Assembly (NCBI RefSeq): GCF_014646055.1
Contig: NZ_BMMS01000006.1
Coordinates: forward strand, 62,001 to 126,000
Length of the DNA: 64,000 bases
From: Wenjunlia tyrosinilytica
Lineage (GTDB): Bacteria; Actinomycetota; Actinomycetes; Streptomycetales; Streptomycetaceae
Reading direction: 5' to 3'
Shown: in pieces, positions 1 to 8,292 of the stretch
Layout of the letters: every line of letters starts with the position of its first letter
How positions within the stretch are numbered: the stretch's first letter is position 1
The notes under the pieces: model-generated
Told to the model about the DNA's origin: nothing
Databases searched by the model: none
What the model saw: the letters and a program-made list of their open reading frames with translations, nothing else
Made by a program: the position numbers and the translations under genes

Positions 1-612
1 TGGTTCCAGGGCATCCGCAACCCGGAGCTGCGCGACCGGCACGACTACAAGTTCGCCTGGTGGGTGGTCTACGCCACCCTCCCGATCGTGGCCGTCGGCC
101 TGGCGGCCAAGAAGCTCATCGACGGCCCGCTGGGGTCGCTCTGGGTGGTCGCGGGCTCCCTGATCGTCGGCAGCGCCGTGATGTGGGCGGCGGACCAGAT
201 GGGCCGCCACAAGCGCGGTGAGGACGACATCGACTTCAAGGACGCCATGATCGTCGGCTCCTCGCAGATCCTCGCCCTGCTCTTCCCCGGCTTCTCCCGC
301 TCCGGCGCCACGATGTCCACCGCGCTCATCCGCGACCTGGACCGGGTGGCCGCCACGCGTCTGTCGTTCTTCCTGTCCATCCCGGCCCTCACCGGCGCCG
401 GCCTGTACGAGCTGAAGGACGCCACCGGCGGCGGGGTGGGGCTCGGCCCGCTGGCGGTCGGCACGGTGGTCTCGTTCGTCGTCGCCTACGCCTCGATCGC
501 CTGGCTGCTGAAGTTCGTCGCCAAGCACTCGTTCAACGCCTTCGTGGTGTACCGGATCATCATCGGCGTCCTGCTCTTCGGGCTCCTGGGCGCGAACGTC
601 ATCAGCGCCTGA
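1..612 (+). CDS. uppP: Undecaprenyl-diphosphatase UppP/BacA, C-terminal part
   Basis: The reading frame is open from the first base of the window, so the 5' end lies outside it. The visible 203 residues are hydrophobic with several membrane segments and carry the family motif PGFSRSGATM, whose serine and arginine belong to the active site. UppP recycles the C55 lipid carrier of peptidoglycan synthesis by removing one phosphate from undecaprenyl pyrophosphate at the membrane, and can give bacitracin resistance. Identity is confident from the motif; the missing N-terminus cannot be judged. Confidence 0.93.
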   Translation, partial: WFQGIRNPELRDRHDYKFAWWVVYATLPIVAVGLAAKKLIDGPLGSLWVVAGSLIVGSAVMWAADQMGRHKRGEDDIDFKDAMIVGSSQILALLFPGFSRSGATMSTALIRDLDRVAATRLSFFLSIPALTGAGLYELKDATGGGVGLGPLAVGTVVSFVVAYASIAWLLKFVAKHSFNAFVVYRIIIGVLLFGLLGANVISA

Positions 613-614
613 TC

Positions 615-690
615 GGCGGCCCCGCGGCGGCGTTGTGGCGGCCCCGCGGCGGGGTCGCGGCGACCCGGCGGCGGGGTCGCGGCGGCTTGC
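615..690. repeat. Short GC-rich direct repeats after uppP
   Basis: A 16-bp G/C-only stretch starting at 615 recurs at 637, and a 15-bp stretch (GGCGGGGTCGCGGCG) at 648 recurs at 670, both with a 22-bp period. The copies are imperfect and non-coding and fill the space between uppP and the BlaI gene. Confidence 0.55.
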
Positions 691-767
691 GACGGGGGTG
701 CGGCGCCCCCGGAGGGGCACGGCGAGTGATCCGCCGCTTGGGACCCTACGCGCTGTAAGGTGCAGAC

Positions 768-1259
768 ATGGCAGGCACCGGACCCATGGACACCGGACCC
801 ATGGACGCAGGCACCGGACCCATGGGCACGTCGGCGAGGCGGGGCCCGGGAGAGCTGGAGAGCGAGGTCCTGGCCGCGCTCTGGGCCACCGACCGCCCCC
901 TCACCCCGGCCGAGATACAGGCCGAGCTGGGCGGGGACCTGGCCTACAACACCGTCCACACCATCCTCAAGCGCCTGTACGACAAGGCCCTCGTCATCCG
1001 TGACGCCGAGGGCCGCAAGGGCGCCTACCGCCCGGCGAAGAACGCCGCACAGCTCTCCGCCGAGGCGATGCACAAGGCGCTCGAGCGCGGGCCGGACCCC
1101 ATCGCCACCCTCCAGCAGTTCGTCTCCGGGCTCGGCCCCGACGAGGAGGCGGCCCTGCGCGCCTTCCTCGCCGCCGAGGACCGTGCGCGGCGGACGGCGG
1201 AGGAGCGGGACGAGCGGTCTCCCGAACAGGCCCCCGCGAGGGCTCCGGCCGAGGGGTAG
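768..1259 (+). CDS. BlaI/MecI/CopY-family transcriptional repressor
   Basis: A 163-residue winged-helix protein. The segment around residues 25-95 (GELESEVLAALW, then AYNTVHTILKRLYDKALV) is the BlaI DNA-binding domain, and the C-terminal helices would dimerise. The family represses genes for beta-lactam, copper or membrane-stress responses and is normally inactivated by cleavage by a neighbouring M56 sensor protease. The ATG at 768 has AAGG at a suitable distance. Three further in-frame ATGs (786, 801, 822) sit in a repeated ACCGGACCCATGG element, so the true start could be later. The M56 partner expected directly downstream is only a remnant, so the normal release mechanism may be missing. 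Confidence 0.85.
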   Translation: MAGTGPMDTGPMDAGTGPMGTSARRGPGELESEVLAALWATDRPLTPAEIQAELGGDLAYNTVHTILKRLYDKALVIRDAEGRKGAYRPAKNAAQLSAEAMHKALERGPDPIATLQQFVSGLGPDEEAALRAFLAAEDRARRTAEERDERSPEQAPARAPAEG

Positions 1260-1265
1260 GGCGCC

Positions 1266-1490
1266 GTGCGCTTCGACGTCCATGTGCCGCCGGCGCTCTC
1301 ACTCCGGCCGTACATTCCGCGGCCCGTCCCGCCCCCCGCCCCCGCCCGCCGCCTGGCGGTGGCCGCCGTCCTGGCTCCGGGCCTGGCCCCCGTCCTCGTG
1401 CCGCCGAGGCGACCGGTGACTTCCTCCACCTCCTGGACCGCCTCCTGATCCTGGCTTCCCACGGACGCCCGCGGCGCCGACCGCTCCTCC
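1266..1490 (+). pseudogene. Remnant of an M56 (BlaR1-like) metallopeptidase gene
   Basis: BlaI genes in Streptomyces are usually followed within a few bases by an M56 membrane peptidase of about 300 residues. Here a 60-codon frame starts at 1266 with an M56-like N-terminus (MRFDVHVPPALSL, later ARRLAVAAVLAPGLAP) and stops at 1448. Near the stop, another frame continues the expected sequence (FLHLLDRLL), which suggests a frameshift. No HExxH protease motif or later membrane segments exist before the next gene. I infer a gene lost by frameshift and large deletion. The homology is from memory and moderate. Confidence 0.5.
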
Positions 1491-1678
1491 CCCTCCTTCC
1501 CGCGTGGCCGGACCACCGCCCCCGTAGGGGCCGGCGGGGCGCGCGAGTGAAAGTTTCTTTCGGGGGCGGGAACCGTTTCCGCCGGAACAGGCGTCAATGC
1601 GAGTGACACATGCAGAGAGCACCTTTCATAGGGCTCTACCCGGAATGTCACCGAGCCGGGGGAAGAGGGGACACATAC

Positions 1679-2170
1679 ATGAGCAAGCGCCGTATCACCC
1701 GCAAGGCCGTCGTGGCCACCGGCGTCGCCGCCGTCCTGCTGCCGCTCACCGCCGTCGCCACGGCGCAGGCCGCGGGCACGCAGCACGGTGCCGCGACCCA
1801 CACGCGGTCTGCGGCTGCGGCACCCACCGCGTCGGGCACTCCGGACTCCGCCCTGACCCGGATCAACGACTTCTACGGCGCCTACATCGACGCCGGCTCG
1901 GAGGAGGGCGGCGGCAAGCTCGCCACCGAACTGCGCAAGTTCTACCTGACCAAGGGCCTGCAGAAGAAGCTCGCCAAGTGGGAGGACAAGAACCACGCGG
2001 ACGGTGTGCTGCGCGCCCAGAGCATCCCCTCCAAGTGGAGCGTCACCTCCGACGGCAGCGGCGCGGGCCACACCTGGGCCACCGTCAAGCTGACCTGGGG
2101 CGGCGGCGTGGTCACCAAGATCCACGTCCAGGCCGACCTGGCCACGAAGAAGATCTCCGACATCAAGTAG
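1679..2170 (+). CDS. Small secreted protein of unknown function
   Basis: A 163-residue protein starting at the ATG at 1679, behind a purine-rich GGAAGAGGGG; an upstream in-frame ATG at 1610 lacks one. Residues 1-32 form a Sec signal peptide with an RRITRK basic region and an AQAAG cleavage site. The mature part opens with an Ala/Thr-rich linker, then a small domain (about residues 55-163) with DSALTRINDFYGAYIDA and an all-beta-looking end. It resembles short exported stress proteins that keep a DUF3828-like fold, but I do not recognise a function. It is followed by a strong terminator, so it is probably transcribed alone. Confidence 0.7.
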   Translation: MSKRRITRKAVVATGVAAVLLPLTAVATAQAAGTQHGAATHTRSAAAAPTASGTPDSALTRINDFYGAYIDAGSEEGGGKLATELRKFYLTKGLQKKLAKWEDKNHADGVLRAQSIPSKWSVTSDGSGAGHTWATVKLTWGGGVVTKIHVQADLATKKISDIK

Positions 2171-2191
2171 TCCGGCACCACCGCACTTCGG

Positions 2192-2232
2192 CAGGGCCCG
2201 GTCCATCACCACACCACCAGGACCGGGCCCTG
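2192..2232 (+). terminator. Rho-independent-like terminator hairpin
   Basis: Arms CAGGGCCCGGTCC (2192-2204) and GGACCGGGCCCTG (2220-2232) are a perfect 13-bp inverted repeat around a 15-nt loop, 21 bp after the stop of the secreted-protein gene. There is no T tract, which is usual for Streptomyces. Confidence 0.8.
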
Positions 2233-2402
2233 TCGGCATGCCCGCGCTCCCCAGCCGGGGCGCCGGCTCAAGCCAGCCTTAAGGGAACTTAAAATCCACG
2301 CCATCGGGATGGCTCGCGCCCGCGCGCCTCTGCTGGGATGGCGGCCGGTGGTCTGACCACTGCCGGCCGTCCGCCAACCCCCCACATCTGTAGGAGATCT
2401 CA

Positions 2403-3227
2403 GTGGCACATCCCCAACTGCGCGGCGGAACCGCAAAGCGCAGGGCCGTCATCCTCGCGGGGTCGGCCGTGGCCGTCTCGGCGATAGCCGTGGCCGGTAC
2501 TCACGCCATGGCTTCCGTCAACGCGCCTGCCGCCGCCCCGACGTGGAAGCCGATGTGGCAGCCGGGTCCGGCCAAGGACGGACTCGGCGCCTTCGAGGGC
2601 GTCGAGGACGACCGCGCGGGCTCCCACGCGGGCGTCAAGCACATCTACGTCAAGGGCGGCGCCTACCGCTTCGACATGCATCTTCGCGACCGCGACAGCT
2701 CCACCGACCGGCAGCGCAACGAGGTCAAGGGCATGCACGCGGGCGGCAAAAACCTGGAGATCCTTCAGGGCCAGACCTGGCGGTTCACGTACTCGATGTT
2801 CATCCCCGACACGCTGCGGGCCACCAAGAGCTTTACCCACATCATGCAATTCAAGGAGCCGGGCAATGGCACCGCTCCGATCATGACGCTCTCTCTGCGC
2901 CTGAGCGGGGGAAAGCCGACCATCGAACTGAACTCCGAGTCCTCCGGAAAGATCGTGGCGCGCACCGATCTCGCCCCGCTGTGGAACCACTGGATCACCA
3001 ACCAACTCGACGTCACCTTCAAGGACGGCACGGCGGGCAAAGTCCACTGGACCGTCAAAAAGGGTGCGTCGAAGGCGATCGACGTCACCAAGGGCGGCCT
3101 GGACACCTGGCTCGGACCCGACCGTGCCCGCCCGAAGTGGGGGATCTACCGGTCCCTCAACGACAAGGACGGCCTCCGGGACACATATCTGCTGCTCAAG
3201 GACTTCAAGGCCTTCAAGCGGACCTGA
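2403..3227 (+). CDS. Secreted polysaccharide lyase (heparin lyase I / PL20-like)
   Basis: A 274-residue exported protein starting at a GTG preceded by AGGAGATCTCA. The N-terminus (about 40 residues) holds basic residues KRR, a hydrophobic core and an Ala-rich cleavage region, Tat- or Sec-like. The rest is a single beta-jelly-roll domain of the polysaccharide-lyase family, seen in the order WRFTYSMFIPD, HIMQFKE, IMTLSLRLSGGKPTIEL, WNHWITNQLDVTFKDGTAGKVHWTVKK and PKWGIYRS. Family members cleave uronic-acid polysaccharides by beta-elimination outside the cell. The exact substrate cannot be told from sequence. The chitosanase next door supports a role in polymer degradation. Confidence 0.75.
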   Translation: MAHPQLRGGTAKRRAVILAGSAVAVSAIAVAGTHAMASVNAPAAAPTWKPMWQPGPAKDGLGAFEGVEDDRAGSHAGVKHIYVKGGAYRFDMHLRDRDSSTDRQRNEVKGMHAGGKNLEILQGQTWRFTYSMFIPDTLRATKSFTHIMQFKEPGNGTAPIMTLSLRLSGGKPTIELNSESSGKIVARTDLAPLWNHWITNQLDVTFKDGTAGKVHWTVKKGASKAIDVTKGGLDTWLGPDRARPKWGIYRSLNDKDGLRDTYLLLKDFKAFKRT

Positions 3228-3322
3228 GTGGGCGTGAACGATCCGCTCCACAAGCGAAACGAATAACTCCACACCCCTTGGCGCCTGCTTCCGGCAGTGC
3301 TTCAATATGGCCCACATCCGAC

Positions 3323-3335
3323 AGGAAACTTTCCT
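3323..3335. promoter_or_regulatory. Palindromic operator upstream of the chitosanase gene
   Basis: AGGAAACTTTCCT is a perfect odd-centred palindrome (6-bp arms) ending 42 bp before the chitosanase start codon. From memory, actinomycete chitosanase genes are controlled by the ROK-family repressor CsnR through a short palindrome of this kind in this position. I infer a CsnR-type operator; no csnR gene is visible in the window. Confidence 0.6.
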
Positions 3336-3377
3336 AACAGATGCTGCCGTGAACCCTTTCCGAAAACGGAGAACAAC

Positions 3378-4253
3378 GTGGAGCAAACCCACGAGAACCG
3401 ACCCCGCGTACGTCGCAGGGTCGTCCTGGCGACCGGCCTCGTCGCCGCGGTGTCCGTGCCGCTGGCGATGATGACGGTGAGCAACGCCGCCGAGCCGTCG
3501 AAGACCCACACCACCACCACCGTCGTCGCGAAGGCGGCGGGCAGCGGCCTCGACGACCCGCAGAAGAAGGACATCGCGATGCAGCTGGTGTCCAGCGCCG
3601 AGAACTCCTCGCTGGACTGGAAGGCCCAGTACAAGTACATCGAGGACATCGGCGACGAACGCGGCTACACGGCCGGGATCATCGGATTCTGTTCCGGGAC
3701 CGGCGACATGCTCGACCTCGTGGAGCTGTACACCGACCGCAAGCCGGGCAACGTCCTCGCCAAGTACCTCCCGGCGCTGCGCAAGGTCAACGGCTCGGAC
3801 TCGCACTCGGGTCTGGACCCGAACTTCACCAGGGACTGGGAGAAGGCCGCCTCCGACTCGGCCTTCAAGAAGGCCCAGGACGACGAACGCGACCGCGTCT
3901 ACTTCAACCCGGCCGTCAGCCAGGCCAAGAAGGACGGCCTGCGGGCCCTGGGCCAGTTCGCGTACTACGACGCCATCGTCATGCACGGTGACGACGGCGA
4001 CCGCGACAGCTTCGGCTCGATCCGCAAGAACGCCCTGAAGAAGGCCAAGCCGCCGTCCCAGGGCGGCGACGAGAAGACCTACCTCAACGCCTTCCTCGAC
4101 GCCCGCAAGGTCGCGATGAAGCACGAGGAGGCCCACGCCGACACCAGCCGGGTCGACACCGAGCAGCGCGTCTTCCTCAACAAGGGCAACTTCGACCTGA
4201 ACACGCCGCTGAAGTGGAAGGTGTACGGCGACTCGTACGAGATCGACAGCTAG
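3378..4253 (+). CDS. csnA: Chitosanase, glycoside hydrolase family 46
   Basis: A 291-residue secreted enzyme that endo-hydrolyses beta-1,4 bonds in chitosan. The GTG at 3378 follows GGAGAAC. An RPRVRRRVVLATG signal peptide ends near residue 35. The mature domain has the GH46 start DDPQKKDIAMQLVSSAENSS, whose glutamate is the proton donor, and GDERGYTAGIIGFCSGTGDM, whose aspartate activates the attacking water in the Streptomyces N174 enzyme. The rest (YFNPAVSQAKKDGLRALGQF, ending TPLKWKVYGDSYEI) is also typical, and length fits the family. Expression is probably controlled through the palindrome at 3323-3335. Confidence 0.93.
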   Translation: MEQTHENRPRVRRRVVLATGLVAAVSVPLAMMTVSNAAEPSKTHTTTTVVAKAAGSGLDDPQKKDIAMQLVSSAENSSLDWKAQYKYIEDIGDERGYTAGIIGFCSGTGDMLDLVELYTDRKPGNVLAKYLPALRKVNGSDSHSGLDPNFTRDWEKAASDSAFKKAQDDERDRVYFNPAVSQAKKDGLRALGQFAYYDAIVMHGDDGDRDSFGSIRKNALKKAKPPSQGGDEKTYLNAFLDARKVAMKHEEAHADTSRVDTEQRVFLNKGNFDLNTPLKWKVYGDSYEIDS

Positions 4254-4468
4254 CAACCGCCGTGGCGTCGTGGCGCCTCGCGCGTCCGCGGCGTCGCAGC
4301 ACCCGGTCCCGGCTGTTCCTCATGCGGCCGGGATCGGGCGCGGTCTCAACCCCGCCTGTCCTAAGCCGGTCCTGGGAAGAACAAAACAGCTTTTGGCGCT
4401 GAGTGACGATCTTGAGCAAGGAGGCCCTGGAGGTCCCTCTTTGCCGGCGGGGTCAGTCGCGACGTGGA

Positions 4469-4488
4469 GCAGGTCCGTCCGGACCTGC
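4469..4488. other. Small inverted repeat in the csnA-LTD gap
   Basis: GCAGGTCC and GGACCTGC are a perfect 8-bp inverted repeat with a GTCC loop inside the 342-bp gap 4254-4595. It is too far from csnA to be a convincing terminator and may be an operator or mRNA hairpin before the next gene. I see nothing else in this gap. Confidence 0.4.
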
Positions 4489-4595
4489 CCGCATTGTTCG
4501 TAGCGCGTTCAGTCGATCGCCGGTGCGCCCAAGCGCCGCCGGAGTGTGAGCGCGCTCCTCCCCTGACCAAATCCCTGAAAAGAGGACCGGCCATC

Positions 4596-6023
4596 ATGGG
4601 TAAGCACTTAAGAAGACGAGCCCACATCACCACCGTTGCCCTGCCCCTCCTCGCCGTTGGCCTGACCCTGCTCGCCCTCGGAGAGTTCGACGCTCCGGCC
4701 TCGGCGCAGTATCGGTCCACGGTGCGGATCAACGAGATCGAGTCGGGCGGCGGCAGCCCCGGCGGCTGGGTCGAGCTCGTCAACACGGGAACCGCCGCGG
4801 TCGATGTGTCCGGGTGGATCGTGAAGGACGACGACGACTCCCACTCCTACAAGATCGGCAAGAACGAGTCGATCGCTCCCGGCGCGTTCCTGGCGCTGAA
4901 CGTCGAGCCGTCGTTAGATCTGGGCAGTTCGGACGCGGCGCGGCTGTTCCGGGCGGACGGCTCCACCTTGGTGGACTCCCACACCTGGACCAACCAGGCC
5001 ACCACCACTCTCGGGCGGTGCGCGGACGGTAAGGGCGCGTTCACCAAGACCACCGCCTCGACCAAGGGCGCGGCCAACGCCTGCGGCGGCGGGGGCGGTG
5101 ACCCGACTTCCCGCACCACGCTGCCCGGCGGCGCGTCGGTAAGCGTCGCCGACGACTCGAACGTGTTCGGGGAGAACCTCAGCGGTCTGTCCTTCGAGAA
5201 CGCGGACGTGCTGTGGGCGGTGCAGAACAGCCCGAGCAAGCTCTACCGGCTTGTGCCCAAAGGCGCGAACTGGCGTCCCGACAAGGCCGGCGGCTTTGGA
5301 TCCGGCAAGACTCTGCGCTACGCGAACGGCAAGGGCGAGCCCGACGCCGAGGGCGTGGTTTTCACTCCCGACGGCCTGTTCGTCGCCACCGAGCGCGACG
5401 GCGACGGTTCCAGCCTGCCGAAGGTCCTGCGCTTCGATGCCTCCTCCAAGGCGTCCTCGCTGAAGGCGACCGCCGAGTGGGACCTCACCTCCGACCTGCC
5501 CGACCTGCCGGACAACGACGGACCCGAGGCCATCTCGTTCATCCCGGACTCGTTCCTGACCGCGCAGGGCTTCCGCGACGAGCGCACCGGCGCCGCCTAC
5601 GACCCGGCCACCTACCCCGGCCACGGCAGCGGCTTGGTCTTCGTCGGCGTTGAGGACGACGGCAGCGTCCACGCCTACGCCCTCGACCAGTCCGGCGACG
5701 ACTTCACCCCCGTCGCCACCATCACCAGCGGCTTTCCCGCCGTGATGGACCTGGAGTTCGAGCCCGCCACCGGACACCTGTGGGTGGCCTGCGACGACAC
5801 CTGCCAGGGCCAGACCAAGACCTTCGACATCAACGCCAAGGGCAAGTTCGCCCTCACCCACACCTTCAACCGACCCGCCGGCATGCCCAACCTGAACAAC
5901 GAGGGCCTCGCCTTCGCCCCCGAGACGGCATGCACGTCCGGCCGCAAGGAGGCCGTCTGGTCCGACGACGGCAACGACGGCGGCCACGCACTGCGCGCCG
6001 GCACCTTGAACTGCATCCCCTGA
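4596..6023 (+). CDS. Secreted lamin-tail-domain protein with beta-propeller-like C-terminus
   Basis: A 475-residue exported protein; the ATG at 4596 follows AGAGGA. A hydrophobic signal peptide (residues about 10-36, ending SAQ) precedes a lamin-tail/LTD domain (about 42-150: VRINEIESGG, GGWVELVNTG, DVSGWIVKDD), a small Ig-like adhesion module. A Gly-rich linker leads to a domain of about 300 residues (SGLSFENADVLWAVQN, AEGVVFTPDGLFVATERDGDG, EGLAFAP) that looks like a phytase-esterase-like or SdiA-regulated-type beta-propeller with acidic, probably Ca-binding, loops. The reaction is not determinable. A 14-bp perfect terminator follows. Confidence 0.75.
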   Translation: MGKHLRRRAHITTVALPLLAVGLTLLALGEFDAPASAQYRSTVRINEIESGGGSPGGWVELVNTGTAAVDVSGWIVKDDDDSHSYKIGKNESIAPGAFLALNVEPSLDLGSSDAARLFRADGSTLVDSHTWTNQATTTLGRCADGKGAFTKTTASTKGAANACGGGGGDPTSRTTLPGGASVSVADDSNVFGENLSGLSFENADVLWAVQNSPSKLYRLVPKGANWRPDKAGGFGSGKTLRYANGKGEPDAEGVVFTPDGLFVATERDGDGSSLPKVLRFDASSKASSLKATAEWDLTSDLPDLPDNDGPEAISFIPDSFLTAQGFRDERTGAAYDPATYPGHGSGLVFVGVEDDGSVHAYALDQSGDDFTPVATITSGFPAVMDLEFEPATGHLWVACDDTCQGQTKTFDINAKGKFALTHTFNRPAGMPNLNNEGLAFAPETACTSGRKEAVWSDDGNDGGHALRAGTLNCIP

Positions 6024-6029
6024 CACCAG

Positions 6030-6062
6030 CAGGGCGGGGCGGCCTCCAGCCGCCCCGCCCTG
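6030..6062 (+). terminator. Strong terminator hairpin after the LTD gene
   Basis: Perfect 14-bp inverted repeat CAGGGCGGGGCGGC / GCCGCCCCGCCCTG with a CTCCA loop, 6 bp after the stop codon. With the hairpin at 6077-6114 it separates convergent genes. Confidence 0.88.
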
Positions 6063-6076
6063 GGTGCCGCAGGGAC

Positions 6077-6114
6077 GTCGAAAGCCGTGGTCCGCGAGGA
6101 CCACGGCCTTCGAC
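6077..6114. terminator. Second terminator hairpin between convergent genes
   Basis: Two 17-nt arms (6077-6093 and 6098-6114) pair at 16 of 17 positions around a GCGA tetraloop. It is symmetric in function and probably stops transcription from the ligase gene on the minus strand. Confidence 0.8.
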
Positions 6115-6273
6115 CGTATCGACGCGCCCGGCCGGGGGCCGGGCCACCGCGACCCCACCGTCGCCGACTCGCCGCTGCACCTCGGCGTGCCGGGGGGCCT
6201 CCGGCCGGAGCCGTTCGTCTGTCGCCCGTGCCCGCCGTCCGCGTCCGGTGCGGCTCAACCGCTCTGCGCGGCC

Positions 6274-7809
6274 TCAACCGCCCAGCGCCAGGACCGTGTC
6301 CACGGAGTCGGCCTCCGCCGCCGTCTTGTCCTCCCTGTAGCGCAGGACTCGTGCGAAGCGCAGCGTCACCCCCGCCGGGTAGCGGGTGGAGCGCTGCAGT
6401 CCGTCGAAGGCCACCTCCACCACCAGCTCCGGCCGCACCCGGACCACCCAGCCGTCGTCGCTGACGGCGAGTTGGCGCAGGCGGTCGGTCTGCCAGGCCA
6501 GGAGCACGTCGGTGAGGCCCTTGAAGGTCTTGCCGAGCATGATGAAAGTGCCGTCCTCGGCCCGCGCGCCCAGATGGAGGTTGGACAGCTTCCCCGTGCG
6601 CCGCCCGTGGCCCCACTCCGCGGCCAGCACCACCAGGTCGAGGGTGTGCACGGGCTTGACCTTCAGCCAGGACGCCCCGCGGCGGCCCGCGCTGTAGGGC
6701 GCGTCCAGGGCCTTGACCATGACGCCCTCGTGGCCGCGCTCGAGGACGTCCGCGGCGAAGCTCCTCGCCGCCTCCCGGGTCCCCGGGTCCGCCGGATCCT
6801 GCGCCACGAGCCTGCGCACCCGGCGGGGATCGGGCGCCACCCGGGCCAGTTCGGCCCACCGCTCCTGGGTCGACAGCTCCAGCAGGTCTCGCCCGTCCAC
6901 GGCGAGCAGGTCGAAGAAGACGGGCGACAGCGGCATGGACGCCCGGGCCTCCTCGACGCCTCGCCGTGAACCGACGCGGGAGGAGGTCTCCTGGAACGGC
7001 CGGGGCCGTCCCTGATCGTCCAGCGTGATGACCTCGCCGTCGAGGACGGCCCGGTCGACCGACAGCTCCCTGGCCGCGGCGACCACCTCCGGCAGGCGGC
7101 CGGTGATCTCGTCGAGGGTGCGGGTGTAGACGCGCACCTCGTCCCCGACGCGGTGCACCTGCACCCGGATGCCGTCGAGCTTCTCCTCGACGACGCAGGG
7201 TCCGAGCCGGTCCAGCGCCTCGTCCACGTCCTTCGCCGTCTGGGCGAGCATCGGCAGCACGGGCCTGCCGACCTCCAGCCGGAAGTCCGCAAGCGCCTCC
7301 GGGCCCCGGTCGAGCAGTGCCTCGGCCACCGCGCCCAGCGAACCGCCCAGCATCACCGCCCTGCGGACGTCCGCGGGAGCCGCGCCGACCGCCGCGGCCA
7401 CGCCCTCCACGGCGAGCGCGTCCAGCGCGCCCTGGCGCAGTTCCCCGCCGATCAGCCGGAGCAGGAAGTCCTGCTCCTCCTCGGTGGCGGCGGACATCAG
7501 CTCCCCCACGAGCCGCCTGCGCTCGGCGGTGGCGCCTTTTCCGGACACGGCGGCGATGCGGCTCAGGGCCTCATGCACCTCCAGCACCGCCAGCCGCGGC
7601 TCGTCGGCGGGGGCCGGCCGCTCGCGCAGAGTGCTCCACCCGACCCCGGTCCGGCGCTGCGGCAGCCTTCCGGAGAGGTAGGTGATGACGACGGGAGCCT
7701 CCTCGGGCTCCACCTGCCGAAACAGCTCTGCGAGCAGGCCCGCCTTCTCCGACCGGGCAGAGGTGGCGGCCACCGCACGGGAGGTCCTGGCGAGCTCGGC
7801 AAGCAACAT
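6274..7809 (-). CDS. ligB: ATP-dependent DNA ligase (LigB type)
   Basis: A 511-residue ligase. An N-terminal helical DNA-binding domain (residues 1-200, with SGRLPQRRTGVGW typical of actinobacterial LigB) precedes the adenylation domain with nucleotidyl motif I EEKLDGIRVQVH (catalytic lysine), LDGEVI, and later GHEGVMVKALDAPY and SWLKVKP; an OB domain ends the chain. It seals nicked DNA using ATP and is a secondary ligase beside NAD-dependent LigA. I chose the ATG at 7809 (MLLAEL) because mycobacterial LigB starts the same way; an ATG 6 codons upstream is also open. Confidence 0.92.
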   Translation of the reverse strand: MLLAELARTSRAVAATSARSEKAGLLAELFRQVEPEEAPVVITYLSGRLPQRRTGVGWSTLRERPAPADEPRLAVLEVHEALSRIAAVSGKGATAERRRLVGELMSAATEEEQDFLLRLIGGELRQGALDALAVEGVAAAVGAAPADVRRAVMLGGSLGAVAEALLDRGPEALADFRLEVGRPVLPMLAQTAKDVDEALDRLGPCVVEEKLDGIRVQVHRVGDEVRVYTRTLDEITGRLPEVVAAARELSVDRAVLDGEVITLDDQGRPRPFQETSSRVGSRRGVEEARASMPLSPVFFDLLAVDGRDLLELSTQERWAELARVAPDPRRVRRLVAQDPADPGTREAARSFAADVLERGHEGVMVKALDAPYSAGRRGASWLKVKPVHTLDLVVLAAEWGHGRRTGKLSNLHLGARAEDGTFIMLGKTFKGLTDVLLAWQTDRLRQLAVSDDGWVVRVRPELVVEVAFDGLQRSTRYPAGVTLRFARVLRYREDKTAAEADSVDTVLALGG

Positions 7810-7825
7810 GCCCCCATCGTCCCCC

Positions 7826-7911
7826 ACCGGCTCCGCCCCCGCCCGAAACCGCTCCCGCCCGTGACCGGCTCCGCCCGAAACCGCTCCCGCCCGAAACCGG
7901 CTCCGCCGGGG
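7826..7911. repeat. 16-bp direct repeats upstream of ligB
   Basis: Five imperfect units begin with ACCG at 7826, 7848, 7864, 7880 and 7896 (consensus ACCGSCTCCSCCCGAA; the first has a 6-bp insertion). They lie in the 483-bp divergent gap before ligB. The right part of the gap has an AT-richer patch near 8174-8200 that probably holds the promoter of the oxidase gene at 8293. Confidence 0.7.
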
Positions 7912-8292
7912 CTGGGCGGGTTGCCGTCGGGGGCTTCGACCCCGCCGGGAGTGGGACTTCCCGCCGCCTTTCCCGCCGGTTCGTCGCCCCGGACAGAGCT
8001 GCCGCTCGTACCGGGCGGACGCGTCCGTCCGGAGGAAAAAGCCGCGGCTCCCTCCCGAGCGGGAGCGGCATCCGCGACTCGGCCCACGGCCCGTCAGTTC
8101 CGGTTTCCGGGGCTGCTGGTAGCGCTGCGTCCGGTGCTCCCGACGCCCGCTCCCGCCACCCGCTCCGGAGCAGATGGTTGCTTATTGTGATCTTATCTCA
8201 CCGTACGTGACCACTGTCCCCTGCGAAAGGCGCGCCGTCCCCGCGCGCCGTATCGCTGTGCCCCCGTGTCCCCACTCATGAGGAGCAGCACC

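Noticed and set aside
2400-4256. 618-codon open frame on the minus strand opposite the lyase and chitosanase genes
   Set aside because: It is Val/Leu/Gly/Arg-rich shadow coding caused by the high third-position GC of the plus-strand genes, with no domain or ribosome site.
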